Shown here: positions 33,394-42,917 of the stretch, piece after piece
Layout: the number at the start of each line of letters is the position of its first letter
How positions within the stretch are numbered: position 1 is the stretch's first letter
NCBI GenBank assembly: GCA_026005095.1
Contig: BPKK01000014.1
Coordinates: 1 to 64,000, forward strand
Source: Silanimonas sp.
GTDB lineage: Bacteria; Pseudomonadota; Gammaproteobacteria; Xanthomonadales; Xanthomonadaceae
DNA: 64,000 nt
Direction: 5' to 3'
Position numbers and translations under genes: made by a program
The notes under the pieces: generated by a model
What the model saw: only the letters and a program-made list of their open reading frames with translations
Databases searched by the model: none
Told to the model about the DNA's origin: nothing

Positions 33394-34608
33394 ATGGCCG
33401 CCTTCCTGCTGCACCACGTCCGCCTCGTCAGCCTCGACGACCCCGGAGGCTGGCAGCCCGTCGAGGCGGGGGCGCTGGCCGTCGTCGAGGGCCGCGTCGC
33501 CTGGTGCGGCGCAGAAGCGGCCCTGCCCGCCGCCTTCGCCGGCCTCGAGCGGGTGGACGGCGGCGGTGCCCTGCTCACCCCGGGCCTGGTCGACTGCCAC
33601 ACCCACCTCGTGTTCGCCGGCAACCGCGCCGGCGAGTTCGAGCAGCGCCTGCAGGGAGTGAGTTACGAAGCCATCGCCCGCGCCGGCGGCGGCATCCTCT
33701 CCACCGTGCGCGCCACTCGCGAGGCCGACGAGGCCCGGCTGCTCGAAGAATCGCTGCCGCGCGCCCAGGCCCTGCTGGCCGGCGGCTGCACCACGCTCGA
33801 GATCAAGTCCGGCTACGGCCTCGATGCCGAGAGCGAGGCGAAGATGCTGCGCGTGGCCCGCCGCCTCGGCGAGCGGCTGGGCCTGTCGGTGCGCACCACC
33901 TATCTTGCCGCCCACGCCCTGCCGCCCGAGTACGCCGGCCGCCCCGACGACTATCTGGACGCCGCCTGCGCCTGGCTGCCTGGCCTGCACGCCGAGGGGC
34001 TGGTGGACGCCGTGGACGCCTTCTGCGAGCGCATCGCCTTCAGCCCGGCGCAGACCCGGCGCATGTTCGAGACCGCCCGCGCCCTCGGCCTGCCGGTGAA
34101 GCTGCACGCCGACCAGCTCTCCGACTCCGGCGCCGCGGCCCTGGTGGCCGAGTACCGAGGTCTTTCTGCCGACCACGTGGAATACACCGACGAGGCCGCC
34201 GTGGCCGCCATGGCCCGGGCCGGCACGGTGGCCGTGCTGCTGCCCGGCAGCTTCCATGTGCTGCGCGAGACCCGGCGCCCCCCGATCGAGGCCTTCCGCC
34301 GCCACGGGGTGCCAATGGCAGTGAGCACCGACCTCAACCCTGGCACCTCGCCGCTGCAGTCGTTGCCGCTGGCGATGTCGCTCGCTTGCACCCACTTCCA
34401 GCTAACCCCAGAAGAGGCCCTGCGCGGGGCCACGCACGTCGCCGCGCAGGCGCTCGGCCTCGCCGACCGCGGCCGGCTGGCACCGGGCCTGCGCGCCGAT
34501 CTCGCGCTCTGGCCGCTGCGCCACCCCGCCGAACTCGCCTACTGGCTGGGCGGCCCTGCGGCCTTGGGCGTCTGGGTGGAGGGGCGGCGGGTGGCGGGGT
34601 GCCCCTGA
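33394..34608 (+). CDS. hutI: Imidazolonepropionase
   Basis: [59 protein letters not shown]. Confidence 0.96.
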   Translation: MAAFLLHHVRLVSLDDPGGWQPVEAGALAVVEGRVAWCGAEAALPAAFAGLERVDGGGALLTPGLVDCHTHLVFAGNRAGEFEQRLQGVSYEAIARAGGGILSTVRATREADEARLLEESLPRAQALLAGGCTTLEIKSGYGLDAESEAKMLRVARRLGERLGLSVRTTYLAAHALPPEYAGRPDDYLDAACAWLPGLHAEGLVDAVDAFCERIAFSPAQTRRMFETARALGLPVKLHADQLSDSGAAALVAEYRGLSADHVEYTDEAAVAAMARAGTVAVLLPGSFHVLRETRRPPIEAFRRHGVPMAVSTDLNPGTSPLQSLPLAMSLACTHFQLTPEEALRGATHVAAQALGLADRGRLAPGLRADLALWPLRHPAELAYWLGGPAALGVWVEGRRVAGCP

Positions 34609-34614
34609 ACGACG

Positions 34615-34637
34615 ACGCCCCGCACGGGGCGGGGCGT
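34615..34637. terminator. Hairpin between convergent hutI and bTHX genes
   Basis: ACGCCCCGC-ACGGG-GCGGGGCGT perfect inverted repeat. Confidence 0.45.
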
Positions 34638-34651
34638 GGTTCGGAGCAGAG

Positions 34652-34671
34652 GGCGGCGCCCAGGCGCCGCC
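34652..34671. terminator. Second hairpin between hutI and bTHX genes
   Basis: GGCGGCGCC-CA-GGCGCCGCC perfect inverted repeat. Confidence 0.45.
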
Positions 34672-34675
34672 GGGC

Positions 34676-34855
34676 TCAGGCCGAGGCCTTCTTGGCCGGC
34701 GCCTTCTTGGCGGCAACCTTCTTCACCGCGGCCTTGGCCGGCGCGGCGGCCTTGCCCGCAACGGCCGACTTGGCCAGCGCCTTGCGCGGACGCGCATTGC
34801 CGTAGGACGCGTTATAGCGCTTGCCTTTGGCCGTCTTGCGGTCACCCTTACCCAT
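34676..34855 (-). CDS. 30S ribosomal protein bTHX with extended Lys/Ala tail
   Basis: MGKGDRKTAKGKRYNASYGNARPRKALAKSAVAGKAAAPAKAAVKKVAAKKAPAKKASA. Confidence 0.85.
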   Translation of the reverse strand: MGKGDRKTAKGKRYNASYGNARPRKALAKSAVAGKAAAPAKAAVKKVAAKKAPAKKASA

Positions 34856-35351
34856 GGGACACTCCTGGATGCTGATTCGAGGGATCGGAAAGGGGCGCGA
34901 GTTTAACACCACAGGCCGGCGGATGGGCACGCCGCAGGTTGCGCATGTGGGCCCAGGCCACCAAGCCGCCAGCGGCGGTCATCACCAGGGCATGCAGGAG
35001 CGCGTTGTCATGGATGGCCGGCACCAGGCGTTCCAGGCCCAGCAGGGCAAGGCCGGCGAGCAGCAGGCCCCAGGCATGGAAGCGGCCGTGCTGGCGCAGG
35101 CTGTGGCCCACCGAGAGCACGGCGAACACCAGGGTCCAGACGAAGAAGAGTCCCTCGAAGGCATGGCTGGCGAGGAACTCGAGGCCGAGGGCCGGCAGCA
35201 GGGCCATCACGAAGGGCAGGCCGGCGCAGTGGATTGCGCAGAGGGTGGCGACGAAGGCGCCGAGGCGGTCGTACCAGCGGCCGCGGCGTTCGACGGGGGA
35301 ATGGGGATCGGGGGCGGCGTGCGCCATGGCAAAGGGCCGGTCTTGAAGCAA
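34848..35351 (-). CDS. MerC-domain membrane protein
   Basis: RLGAFVATLCAIHCAGLPFVMALLPALGLEFL; MerC-like Cys-containing TM1. Confidence 0.75.
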   Translation of the reverse strand: MLQDRPFAMAHAAPDPHSPVERRGRWYDRLGAFVATLCAIHCAGLPFVMALLPALGLEFLASHAFEGLFFVWTLVFAVLSVGHSLRQHGRFHAWGLLLAGLALLGLERLVPAIHDNALLHALVMTAAGGLVAWAHMRNLRRAHPPACGVKLAPLSDPSNQHPGVSHG

Positions 35352-35355
35352 AGGC

Positions 35356-35373
35356 GAAACACTATAACATGTC
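35356..35373. promoter_or_regulatory. Candidate Zur box between MerC-like gene and TonB receptor
   Basis: GAAACACTATAACATGTC, imperfect palindrome resembling Zur-type GAAATGTTATA/TATAACATTTC half-sites. Confidence 0.5.
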
Positions 35374-35404
35374 AGGGTTTGTTCCCCAACCCACGGTGGA
35401 GTCC

Positions 35405-37393
35405 ATGTCCCGACCGCTGACCCGCAACGCCCTCGCCCTCGGCATCCTCGCCGCCCTCGTCCAGCCGGCCCTCGCCGCCGACGGCCACCCGCACAAGGCC
35501 CGCGAGGAGGCCCGCACCCTGGACGAGGTGACGGTCACGGCCACGCCGCTGAAGACGGCGCTCGACGAACTCGCCCGCCCGGCCGAGGTGCTCACCGGCA
35601 TCGCCCTGGACGAGCGCCGGGAGGCCACTCTGGGCGAGACCGTGGCCTCGCTGCCCGGCGTGCAGTCGAGCTGGTTCGGCCCCGGCGTGGGCCGCCCGAT
35701 CATCCGCGGCCTCGACGGCGCCCGCGTGCAGGTGCTGGCCAATGGCCTCGGCGCTCTCGACGTCTCGACGGTGAGCGCCGACCACGCAGTCTCGATCGAG
35801 CCCTTCCTCGCCGATGGCATCGAGGTGCTGAAAGGCCCGGCCAACCTGTTCTTCGGCAATGGCGCCATCGGCGGCGCGGTGAACGTGGTCGACCGCCGCC
35901 TGCCCACCGAACGCGCCGAGCGCTTCCTCTCTGGCCGCGCCGAGCTGCGCGCCGGCAGCGCCAACAGCGAATCCGCCAGCCTGTTCCGCCTCGACGGCGG
36001 CAGCGGCCCCTTCGCCTGGCACCTCGACGGTCTGCTGCGCGAAACCGACGACATCGAGACCCCGGAAGGCACGCTGGAGAGCAGCGCCACCAGCACCCGC
36101 GCCGCCGCCGGCGGCCTGTCCTTCCTCGGCGAGCGCTTCTTCTGGGGCACCTCGCTGTCCTCCTTCGAGACCGACTACGGCGTGCCCGGCCATGGCCACG
36201 AAGGCGGCCACGGCCACGACCACGAGGAGGCGGTACTGATCAAGCTCGACCAGACCCGAAGCGACTTCCGCCTCGGCATGAACGACCTCGGGCCGTTCCA
36301 GCAGCTGAGCCTGCGCGGCGCCTTCAACGATTACCGCCACGCCGAAATCGAGGAGAACGAGATCGCCACCCGCTTCCTGAACGACGCGACGGAACTGCGC
36401 CTCGAGGCGGTGCAGAAGGAACTCGCCGGCTGGAACGGTGCCTTCGGCCTGCAGTATGGCGAGCGCGACTTCGTGGCCGACGGCGACGAGGCCTACGTGC
36501 CCTCCACCCTCACCCGTGACCGCGGCTTGTTCCTGCTGCAGGAGCGCAGCTTCGGCGACTTCAAGCTCGAGCTCGGCGCCCGCCACGACCGCATCGACGT
36601 GAAGATGACCGATGGCCTCGCCGCCCGCGACTTCCGCACCAACAGCGGCTCGCTCGGCCTGCGCTGGGCCCCGGCCGAGGCCTGGCATTTCACCCTGAAC
36701 CTCGATCGCGCCGAGCGCGCGCCCTCGGCCGAGGAGCTGTATGCAGAAGGCGCCCACCTCGCCACCTCGACCTACGAGATCGGCGACCCGTGGCTGGATG
36801 AGGAAACGGCCCGTCGCGCCGAGCTCGGCGCCCACTGGCATACCGAGCGCCTGCGCGCCCGCGCCGCGGTCTACCAGACCCGCTTCAAGGACTTCATCTA
36901 CCTTGCCGACACCGGCCTCGAGATCGACGAACTGCCGGTGCGCCTGTGGGTGCAGGACGACGCCCGCTTCACCGGCTGGGAGCTGGAGACCACCGCCACC
37001 CTGGCCGAAGGGGCCAACGGCACCTGGACCCTGCGCGGCTTCGCCGACGGCGTGCGCGGGCGGCTCGAGGACGGCAGCAACCTGCCGCGCGTCGCCCCGG
37101 GGCGCTTCGGCGCCGAACTGGGTTGGGCGCTGGACGCCTGGCGTGCCGGCCTCGGCGCGGTGCACTACCGCGAGCAGGACCGCGTGGCCGCGGGCGAAGA
37201 TCCCACCGACGGCTTCACCCTCGTGAACGCCCAGCTCAGCTACCACTGGGACACCCGCACCTTCGGCTGGGAGGCCTACCTCAAGGGCAGCAACCTCACC
37301 GATCGCGAGGCCCGGCTGCACACCTCGTTCCTGAAGGACGTGGCTCCGCTGATGGGCCGCAACCTCACCGCCGGCCTGCGCGTCTTCTTCTGA
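35405..37393 (+). CDS. TonB-dependent outer-membrane receptor, ZnuD-like (zinc)
   Basis: TLDEVTVTATPL TonB-box-like start; plug domain VGRPIIRGLDGARVQVLANG; His-rich loop HGHEGGHGHDHEE; C-terminal MGRNLTAGLRVFF. Confidence 0.88.
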   Translation: MSRPLTRNALALGILAALVQPALAADGHPHKAREEARTLDEVTVTATPLKTALDELARPAEVLTGIALDERREATLGETVASLPGVQSSWFGPGVGRPIIRGLDGARVQVLANGLGALDVSTVSADHAVSIEPFLADGIEVLKGPANLFFGNGAIGGAVNVVDRRLPTERAERFLSGRAELRAGSANSESASLFRLDGGSGPFAWHLDGLLRETDDIETPEGTLESSATSTRAAAGGLSFLGERFFWGTSLSSFETDYGVPGHGHEGGHGHDHEEAVLIKLDQTRSDFRLGMNDLGPFQQLSLRGAFNDYRHAEIEENEIATRFLNDATELRLEAVQKELAGWNGAFGLQYGERDFVADGDEAYVPSTLTRDRGLFLLQERSFGDFKLELGARHDRIDVKMTDGLAARDFRTNSGSLGLRWAPAEAWHFTLNLDRAERAPSAEELYAEGAHLATSTYEIGDPWLDEETARRAELGAHWHTERLRARAAVYQTRFKDFIYLADTGLEIDELPVRLWVQDDARFTGWELETTATLAEGANGTWTLRGFADGVRGRLEDGSNLPRVAPGRFGAELGWALDAWRAGLGAVHYREQDRVAAGEDPTDGFTLVNAQLSYHWDTRTFGWEAYLKGSNLTDREARLHTSFLKDVAPLMGRNLTAGLRVFF

Positions 37394-37415
37394 CGCGCAG
37401 CCCCCTGCCGGCCCC

Positions 37416-38642
37416 CTACTCGCGTTCGGGGTCGGCGTCGGCGGCCGGCCGGTCGGCGGGATCCTCCTCCTCGTCCGACTCGGCCGTGCCCGCTCCTTCC
37501 GCCGCCTCGAGCGCGGCCTGCTGTTCGCTGGTGTGCCGCCCGATGTGGAAGGCGGCATAGCCCGGCAGCACCTGCTGATCGAGCGCCTTGCCGATCACCC
37601 GCCCGTCGAAGGGTGAGAGGATCTCGGTGCGCGTGTTGGTGAGCGGATCGACCACCCAGCCGAGGCGCTGTCCGAGGCGCACCCGTTCGCCGAGCTTCAC
37701 TTCGGCGAAGAAGAAGCCGCCAGCGTTGGTACGCACCCAGCGCGAGCCCTGGTAGATGGCCTGTGGCGGCGTGGACTTGCCGTCGCGCTCCTCCTGCGGC
37801 AAGAGCCCCATGGCATGCATCAGGGCACGGATGGTCTCGGCCGCCGCGGCGATGTGTTCCTCCTCGAGGAACTGCGGTCCGCCCACCTCGAAGGTGACGG
37901 CGGGTATGCCGGCCGCCACTGCGGCGAGACGCAGCATGCCGCGCGCACCTTGGCTGTGCAGCACCAGCGCGCCGCCGAAGCCGCGGGTGAACTCCAGCAC
38001 GTCCGGGTTCGAGAGATCGGCGCGCACTTGCGGCAGGTTGGCACGCTGGAAGGAGCCGGTGTGGAAGTCCACCACGGCATCGCAGCGGCGCACGATGTCG
38101 TTGAAGAAGCCATGCGCCATGCGCGAGGCGATGCTGCCGCTGCGGCTTCCTGGGAAATAGCGATTGAGATCCCGGCGGTCGGGCAGGTAGCGGCTGCCCC
38201 GGCTGAAGCCGAAGACGTTGACGATGGGCGCGGCCACCAGAGTGCCCTCGAGGCGGGTCGGATCGACCTCCTCGGCGATGCGCCGCACCACCTCGATACC
38301 GTTGAGCTCGTCGCCATGGATGCCGGCCACCAGGCAAAGCACCGGCCCCGGCAGGGCGCCATGGGCGACGATAACGGGGCTCGGGATCTCGCCACGGGCG
38401 AGGCCGTCGGGCGGGCGCCACTGCAGGCGCTGGCGGGTGCCCGGCAGCACGAAGTGGTCGAGCAGCTGGAAGGGCGTGATCAGCTCGGCGGCGGGCGGTT
38501 CGGCCGCCGGCAGGGCGAGCAGGGGCGGCGGCGTCTGGCCCACCGGGATGGCGCGGCGCGGCGGATCGACCGGGAAGTCCTGGGCCACGGCGCTGCCGGC
38601 CAGCAGGGCCAGCAAGGCCAGGGCCAGGCGGTGCCGCCTCAT
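37416..38642 (-). CDS. Exported succinylglutamate desuccinylase/aspartoacylase-family protein
   Basis: Signal peptide; LCLVAGIHGDELNGIEVVRRI (M14-like zinc motif), DFHTGSFQRANLPQ; acidic C-terminal tail. Confidence 0.82.
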   Translation of the reverse strand: MRRHRLALALLALLAGSAVAQDFPVDPPRRAIPVGQTPPPLLALPAAEPPAAELITPFQLLDHFVLPGTRQRLQWRPPDGLARGEIPSPVIVAHGALPGPVLCLVAGIHGDELNGIEVVRRIAEEVDPTRLEGTLVAAPIVNVFGFSRGSRYLPDRRDLNRYFPGSRSGSIASRMAHGFFNDIVRRCDAVVDFHTGSFQRANLPQVRADLSNPDVLEFTRGFGGALVLHSQGARGMLRLAAVAAGIPAVTFEVGGPQFLEEEHIAAAAETIRALMHAMGLLPQEERDGKSTPPQAIYQGSRWVRTNAGGFFFAEVKLGERVRLGQRLGWVVDPLTNTRTEILSPFDGRVIGKALDQQVLPGYAAFHIGRHTSEQQAALEAAEGAGTAESDEEEDPADRPAADADPERE

Positions 38643-39121
38643 GCCGCCCCCCCGGCGCAGCGGGCGCAGACGCCCAGCATCTCGAGGTAGACCGAGCGCG
38701 GCTGGAAGCCCTGCGCCTCGGCCATGGCCCGGAGGCCGGCGGCCAGGCTCTCGTCCTCCAGTTCCTGGGCCTGCTCGCAGCGTTCGCAGATCAGGATCGG
38801 CACCACGTGGCCGGCGGCCGGGTGGTGACAGGCGAGAAAGGCATTGATCGAGGCGAGCCGGTGGATGAAGCCATGGCTGAGCAGGAACTCGAGGGCCCGG
38901 TAGACCGTGGGCGGGGCCGAGGCTCCGGGCCCGCCACGCATCAGCTCCAGCAATTCGTAGGCCTTCACCGGCTTGCCGGCCTCGGCGATGCAACGCAGGG
39001 CCTGGGCGCGGATCGGCGTGAGGTTCAGCCGCCGCTCGCGGCAGGCGGCCTCCACCGCCCGCACGTAGGCAGCGGCACCATGGGCATGCAGTTCGGGGTG
39101 GGAACAGCGGTCCTTGGCCAT
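38639..39121 (-). CDS. zur: Fur-family regulator, Zur-like
   Basis: LTPIRAQALRCIAEAGKPVKAYELLELM; PTVYRALEFLLSHGFIHRL; ICERCEQAQE; CARC. Confidence 0.82.
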   Translation of the reverse strand: MAKDRCSHPELHAHGAAAYVRAVEAACRERRLNLTPIRAQALRCIAEAGKPVKAYELLELMRGGPGASAPPTVYRALEFLLSHGFIHRLASINAFLACHHPAAGHVVPILICERCEQAQELEDESLAAGLRAMAEAQGFQPRSVYLEMLGVCARCAGGAA

Positions 39122-39149
39122 GGCCTCCAGCCTAGCGCGACCGATGCCT

Positions 39150-40559
39150 TCAGGACGTGCGCGCGGCGATCTTTTCCAGCGCCGCATCGATGCGCCTTAG
39201 GGCCTCGTCGCGGCCGGCGAGATAGACCGTGTGCTCGATCGAGGGCGAGACCTGGGTGCCGGTGATGGCCACGCGCAGGGGCTGGGCCAGCTTGCCCATG
39301 CCGATGCCGAGCGCTGCCACGGCATCGGCGAGGCTCTGCTGCACCGCGGCCGGGGTCCACTCGGCCTGGGTGGCAAGGCGCCCGCGTGCCTCGGCGAGCG
39401 GAACGGCGGCGGCGGCTACCAAGTGTTTCTGCACCGCGGCCTCGTCGTAGGTAGCGAGCGGGGCATACCAGACCCGGGCACGCTCGGCCATCTCCTTCAG
39501 GGTCTTGCAGCGCTCGGCCAGGGCTACCACCACCTCAGCGGGCTTCGGTCCGCGCGCCGGGTCGAGGCCCTGGGCGCGCAGGTGCCATTCCAGATGCACG
39601 GCGGTGGCCGCCGGATCATCGGTCTTGAAGTAGTGCTGGTTGAGCCAGTCGAGCTTGTCGCGGTCGAAGCGCGAAGCGCTGTGGTTCACATCCTCCACCC
39701 GGAACAGGCGGATCATGTCGGCGATCGAGAAAACCTCCTGGTCGCCATGCGACCAGCCGAGGCGCACCAGGTAGTTCAGCAGGGCATGCGGCAGGTAGCC
39801 GTCGTCGCGCCACTGCATCACACTCACCGCGCCATGCCGCTTCGAGAGCTTGGTGCCGTCGGGGCCGAGGATCATCGGCAGGTGGGCAAAACGCGGCGGC
39901 CGGGCGCCGAGGGCCTGGTAGATGTTGATCTGGCGCGGAGTGTTGTTGACGTGGTCGTCGCCGCGGATCACGTCGGTGATGCGCATGTCGAGATCGTCCA
40001 CCACCACTGCGAAGTTGTAGGTGGGATAGCCGTCGGAGCGCAGGATCACGAGGTCGTCGAGCTCGGCGTTCGCCCACTCGATCCGGCCCTTCACCGCATC
40101 GTGGAACACCACGCTGCCGCCCTCCGGATTGCGGAAACGGACGACTCGGTTCGGATCGTCGCGGTAGGGCGCGTTCTCGCTGCGGTACCTGCCCGAGTAC
40201 CGGGGCTTGATGCCGGCGGCCATGGCGGCATCACGCATGGCCTGAATCTCTTCCTTGGTCTCGTAGGCGTAGTAAGCCTTGCCAGCCTGCACCAGCTCCG
40301 AGGCCACCTGGCGATAACGCTCGAGGCGCTGGGTCTGGAACACCGGGCCTTCGTCGGCCTCGAGCCCGAGCCAGGCCATGCCGTCGAGGATGGCCTGCAC
40401 CGCCTCCGGCGTGCTGCGCTCCTGGTCGGTGTCCTCCACCCGCAGCACGAACTGGCCACCGCGAGCCCGGGCCTCGAGCCAGCAGTAGAGCGCGGTGCGC
40501 GCCCCGCCGATGTGCAAGTATCCGGTGGGGCTGGGAGCAAAACGGGTGCGGCAGGTCAT
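39150..40559 (-). CDS. gltX: Glutamyl-tRNA synthetase
   Basis: [31 protein letters not shown]. Confidence 0.97.
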   Translation of the reverse strand: MTCRTRFAPSPTGYLHIGGARTALYCWLEARARGGQFVLRVEDTDQERSTPEAVQAILDGMAWLGLEADEGPVFQTQRLERYRQVASELVQAGKAYYAYETKEEIQAMRDAAMAAGIKPRYSGRYRSENAPYRDDPNRVVRFRNPEGGSVVFHDAVKGRIEWANAELDDLVILRSDGYPTYNFAVVVDDLDMRITDVIRGDDHVNNTPRQINIYQALGARPPRFAHLPMILGPDGTKLSKRHGAVSVMQWRDDGYLPHALLNYLVRLGWSHGDQEVFSIADMIRLFRVEDVNHSASRFDRDKLDWLNQHYFKTDDPAATAVHLEWHLRAQGLDPARGPKPAEVVVALAERCKTLKEMAERARVWYAPLATYDEAAVQKHLVAAAAVPLAEARGRLATQAEWTPAAVQQSLADAVAALGIGMGKLAQPLRVAITGTQVSPSIEHTVYLAGRDEALRRIDAALEKIAARTS

Positions 40560-40679
40560 GGCGGCGGGCGGCGTCGGAAACAGGAACCGCGCCGGGGCCG
40601 GCGCGGAGGGGCGCTAGTGTACTTCGCCAGGGCGACCGCATAATCCCCGCGCTGTCCTGCCCTGCCCCAAGGCTCCCGG

Positions 40680-41333
40680 ATGCGTATTCCCGCCGCCGCC
40701 CTCGTCCTGGCGGCCCTGCTCGCCGCCCTGCCCCTGCCCACCCCGCGGGCCCAAACGGCCGGAGCAACCGCTGCAGACGCCGCGCCCGAAGCTCCGGCGC
40801 CGCGATCCACCCCGCTGCGGGTGGCGCTCGAGACCAGCTTCGGCCGGATCGTGCTGGCCCTAGACGCCGAGCGCGCCCCGGCGACGGTGGCCAACTTCCT
40901 CGCCTATGTCGATGCCGGCCACTACAACGGCACGGTGTTCCACCGGGTGATCCCCGGTGTGCTGGTACAGGGCGGCGCCTACACGCCCGATCTGCAGCCC
41001 AAGCCCGAGCGCGCGCCCATTCCCAACGAGGCCGGCAACGGCCTGCCGAACCGCCGCGGCAGCCTGGCCGCGGCGCGCCGCCCGGACAACGCCGGCTCGG
41101 CCACGCTGCAGTTCTTCATCAATCTTGCCGACAACCCGCAGTTCGATCCGGTGCCGGGGGCCGGCGATGCCGGTGCCGGCTACGCGGTATTCGGCGAGGT
41201 GGTGGAAGGCATGGAGGTGCTCGACCGTATCGCGACCGTCGAGACCGGGCCCGCCGGCCCCTTCCCTTCGCGGGTGCCGAAGACGCCGGTCGTGATCGAG
41301 CGCGCCAGCCGGCTGGAGGAGGTGAGGCCATGA
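40680..41333 (+). CDS. Cyclophilin-type peptidyl-prolyl isomerase, exported
   Basis: FGRIVLALDAERAPATVANFLAYVDAGHYNGTVFHRVIPGVLVQGGAY. Confidence 0.92.
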   Translation: MRIPAAALVLAALLAALPLPTPRAQTAGATAADAAPEAPAPRSTPLRVALETSFGRIVLALDAERAPATVANFLAYVDAGHYNGTVFHRVIPGVLVQGGAYTPDLQPKPERAPIPNEAGNGLPNRRGSLAAARRPDNAGSATLQFFINLADNPQFDPVPGAGDAGAGYAVFGEVVEGMEVLDRIATVETGPAGPFPSRVPKTPVVIERASRLEEVRP

Positions 41334-42052
41334 GCCTGTTCTTCCTCTCCGACCTGCACCTCGATCCGGCGCGCCCCGAGATCACCACGCTCTTCGAGCG
41401 CTTCCTCGCCACCGAGGCGCGCGGGGCCGAGGCGGTGTACCTGCTCGGCGACCTGTTCGAGGCCTTCATCGGCGACGACGACGATGGCGAGATCGCCACC
41501 CGGGTAGCCACGGCCACCCGCGCGCTGCGCGAATCCGGCGTGCCGGTGTTCTTCCAGCGCGGCAACCGCGATTTCCTCGTCGGCCCGGACTACGCCGCGA
41601 AAGCCGGCTGGACCCTGCTGCCCGACCCGGCAGTCATCCTGCTCGCCGGCGAACCGACCCTGCTGCTGCACGGCGATCTGCTCTGCCTCGACGACCATGC
41701 CTACCAGGCCTTCCGCCGCCAGGTGCGCGATCCGGCCTGGCAACAGGACTTCCTCGCCCAGCCGCTGGCCGCCCGCCGCGCCTTCGCTGCGCAGGCGCGG
41801 AAAGCCAGCGCCGCCGCACAGTCCGGGCGTGAGGAGAGCATCGGCGATGTCACGCCGGCGGAAGTGGCGCGGCTGATGGCCCTGCACGGCGTGCGGCGGA
41901 TGATCCACGGCCATACCCACCGCCCGGGCGTCTACCCCGTGTCTTTGCCGGACGGCAGCGAGGGCCAGCGCATCGTGCTCGGCGACTGGTACGAGCAGGG
42001 CTCGGTACTGCGGGTGGATGGCGCAGACTTCGCGCTCAGCAGCATCGCCTGA
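41330..42052 (+). CDS. lpxH: UDP-2,3-diacylglucosamine diphosphatase
   Basis: FLSDLHLDPARPEI; YLLGDLFEAFIGDDD; RGNRDFLVG; IHGHTHRPGV. Confidence 0.95.
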   Translation: MSLFFLSDLHLDPARPEITTLFERFLATEARGAEAVYLLGDLFEAFIGDDDDGEIATRVATATRALRESGVPVFFQRGNRDFLVGPDYAAKAGWTLLPDPAVILLAGEPTLLLHGDLLCLDDHAYQAFRRQVRDPAWQQDFLAQPLAARRAFAAQARKASAAAQSGREESIGDVTPAEVARLMALHGVRRMIHGHTHRPGVYPVSLPDGSEGQRIVLGDWYEQGSVLRVDGADFALSSIA

Positions 42053-42070
42053 GCGGGCGCACGGCCGGCC

Positions 42071-42913
42071 TCAGCCCTCGGCCAGCCCCGGCAGGGCGGC
42101 GATCTCTTCCTCGTCGAAGCCGGCAGCGCGTCGGGCCTCGAAGTTGAAGGGGCCGCGCACCGCCTGCGAGCCGTAGGCGCGGACGAGGCCGGCGAAGGTC
42201 GGCCAGGGCTTCCGGCCCTCCTGCTCGCAGAGCCAGCGGAACCAGCGTGAACCGGCGGCCACGTGCGCCACCTCCTCGCGCAGGATCACCTCCAGCACCG
42301 CGATGCTTTCCATGTCACCCACATCGCGCAGGCGCGCGATCAGGCCGGGCGTCACATCGAGCCCCCGGGCCTCCAGCACCCGTGGCACCAAGGCCATGCG
42401 CGCCAGGGCGCTATGCGCGGTCTTCTCCGCCATCTCCCACAGGCCGTTGTGGGCGTCGAAATCGCCGTAGGCATGGCCAAGCTCGCCAAGGCGTGCGGCC
42501 AGCAGCTGGAAATGCCGGGCCTCGTCGTCGGCGGTGCGCACGAAGTCCTCGGCAAAGCCCGGGGGAAAATCGCGGAAGCGGTATACCGCGTCCCAGGCAA
42601 GATCGATGGCATTGAGCTCGATGTGGGCGATGGCGTGCAGGAAGGCTGCCCGCCCTGTGAGGCTGCCCAGCCCCCGCTTGGGCAGGTGCTTGGGATGCAC
42701 GAGGCGCGGACGTTCCGGGCGGCCGGGAAAGCGGATCGGCGCGGGCGGCGGCGCCTCGGGATCGATGGGCAGGCGGCCTTCGAAGAAGGCCGCGGCATAG
42801 GCCCGGGTCTTCGCGCATTTCTCCTGCGGATCGGCGGTGGCGAGGCACTCGGCCGCGGCTGCGTAAAGCTCCCGCGTGCCACCCTGCCCTTCGGCCATGC
42901 CCGCCATGCCCAT
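42071..42913 (-). CDS. DUF455 ferritin-like protein
   Basis: HAIAHIELNAIDLAWDAVYRF; DEARHFQLLAARL; EEVAHVAAGSRWF. Confidence 0.85.
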   Translation of the reverse strand: MGMAGMAEGQGGTRELYAAAAECLATADPQEKCAKTRAYAAAFFEGRLPIDPEAPPPAPIRFPGRPERPRLVHPKHLPKRGLGSLTGRAAFLHAIAHIELNAIDLAWDAVYRFRDFPPGFAEDFVRTADDEARHFQLLAARLGELGHAYGDFDAHNGLWEMAEKTAHSALARMALVPRVLEARGLDVTPGLIARLRDVGDMESIAVLEVILREEVAHVAAGSRWFRWLCEQEGRKPWPTFAGLVRAYGSQAVRGPFNFEARRAAGFDEEEIAALPGLAEG

Positions 42914-42917
42914 CGCC

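Noticed and set aside
32131-34608. 825-aa ORF and 11051-13105 684-aa ORF as single proteins
   Set aside because: Their N-terminal halves are antisense to hutF and the UMF1 gene; only the C-terminal parts (hutI, methyltransferase) are supported.
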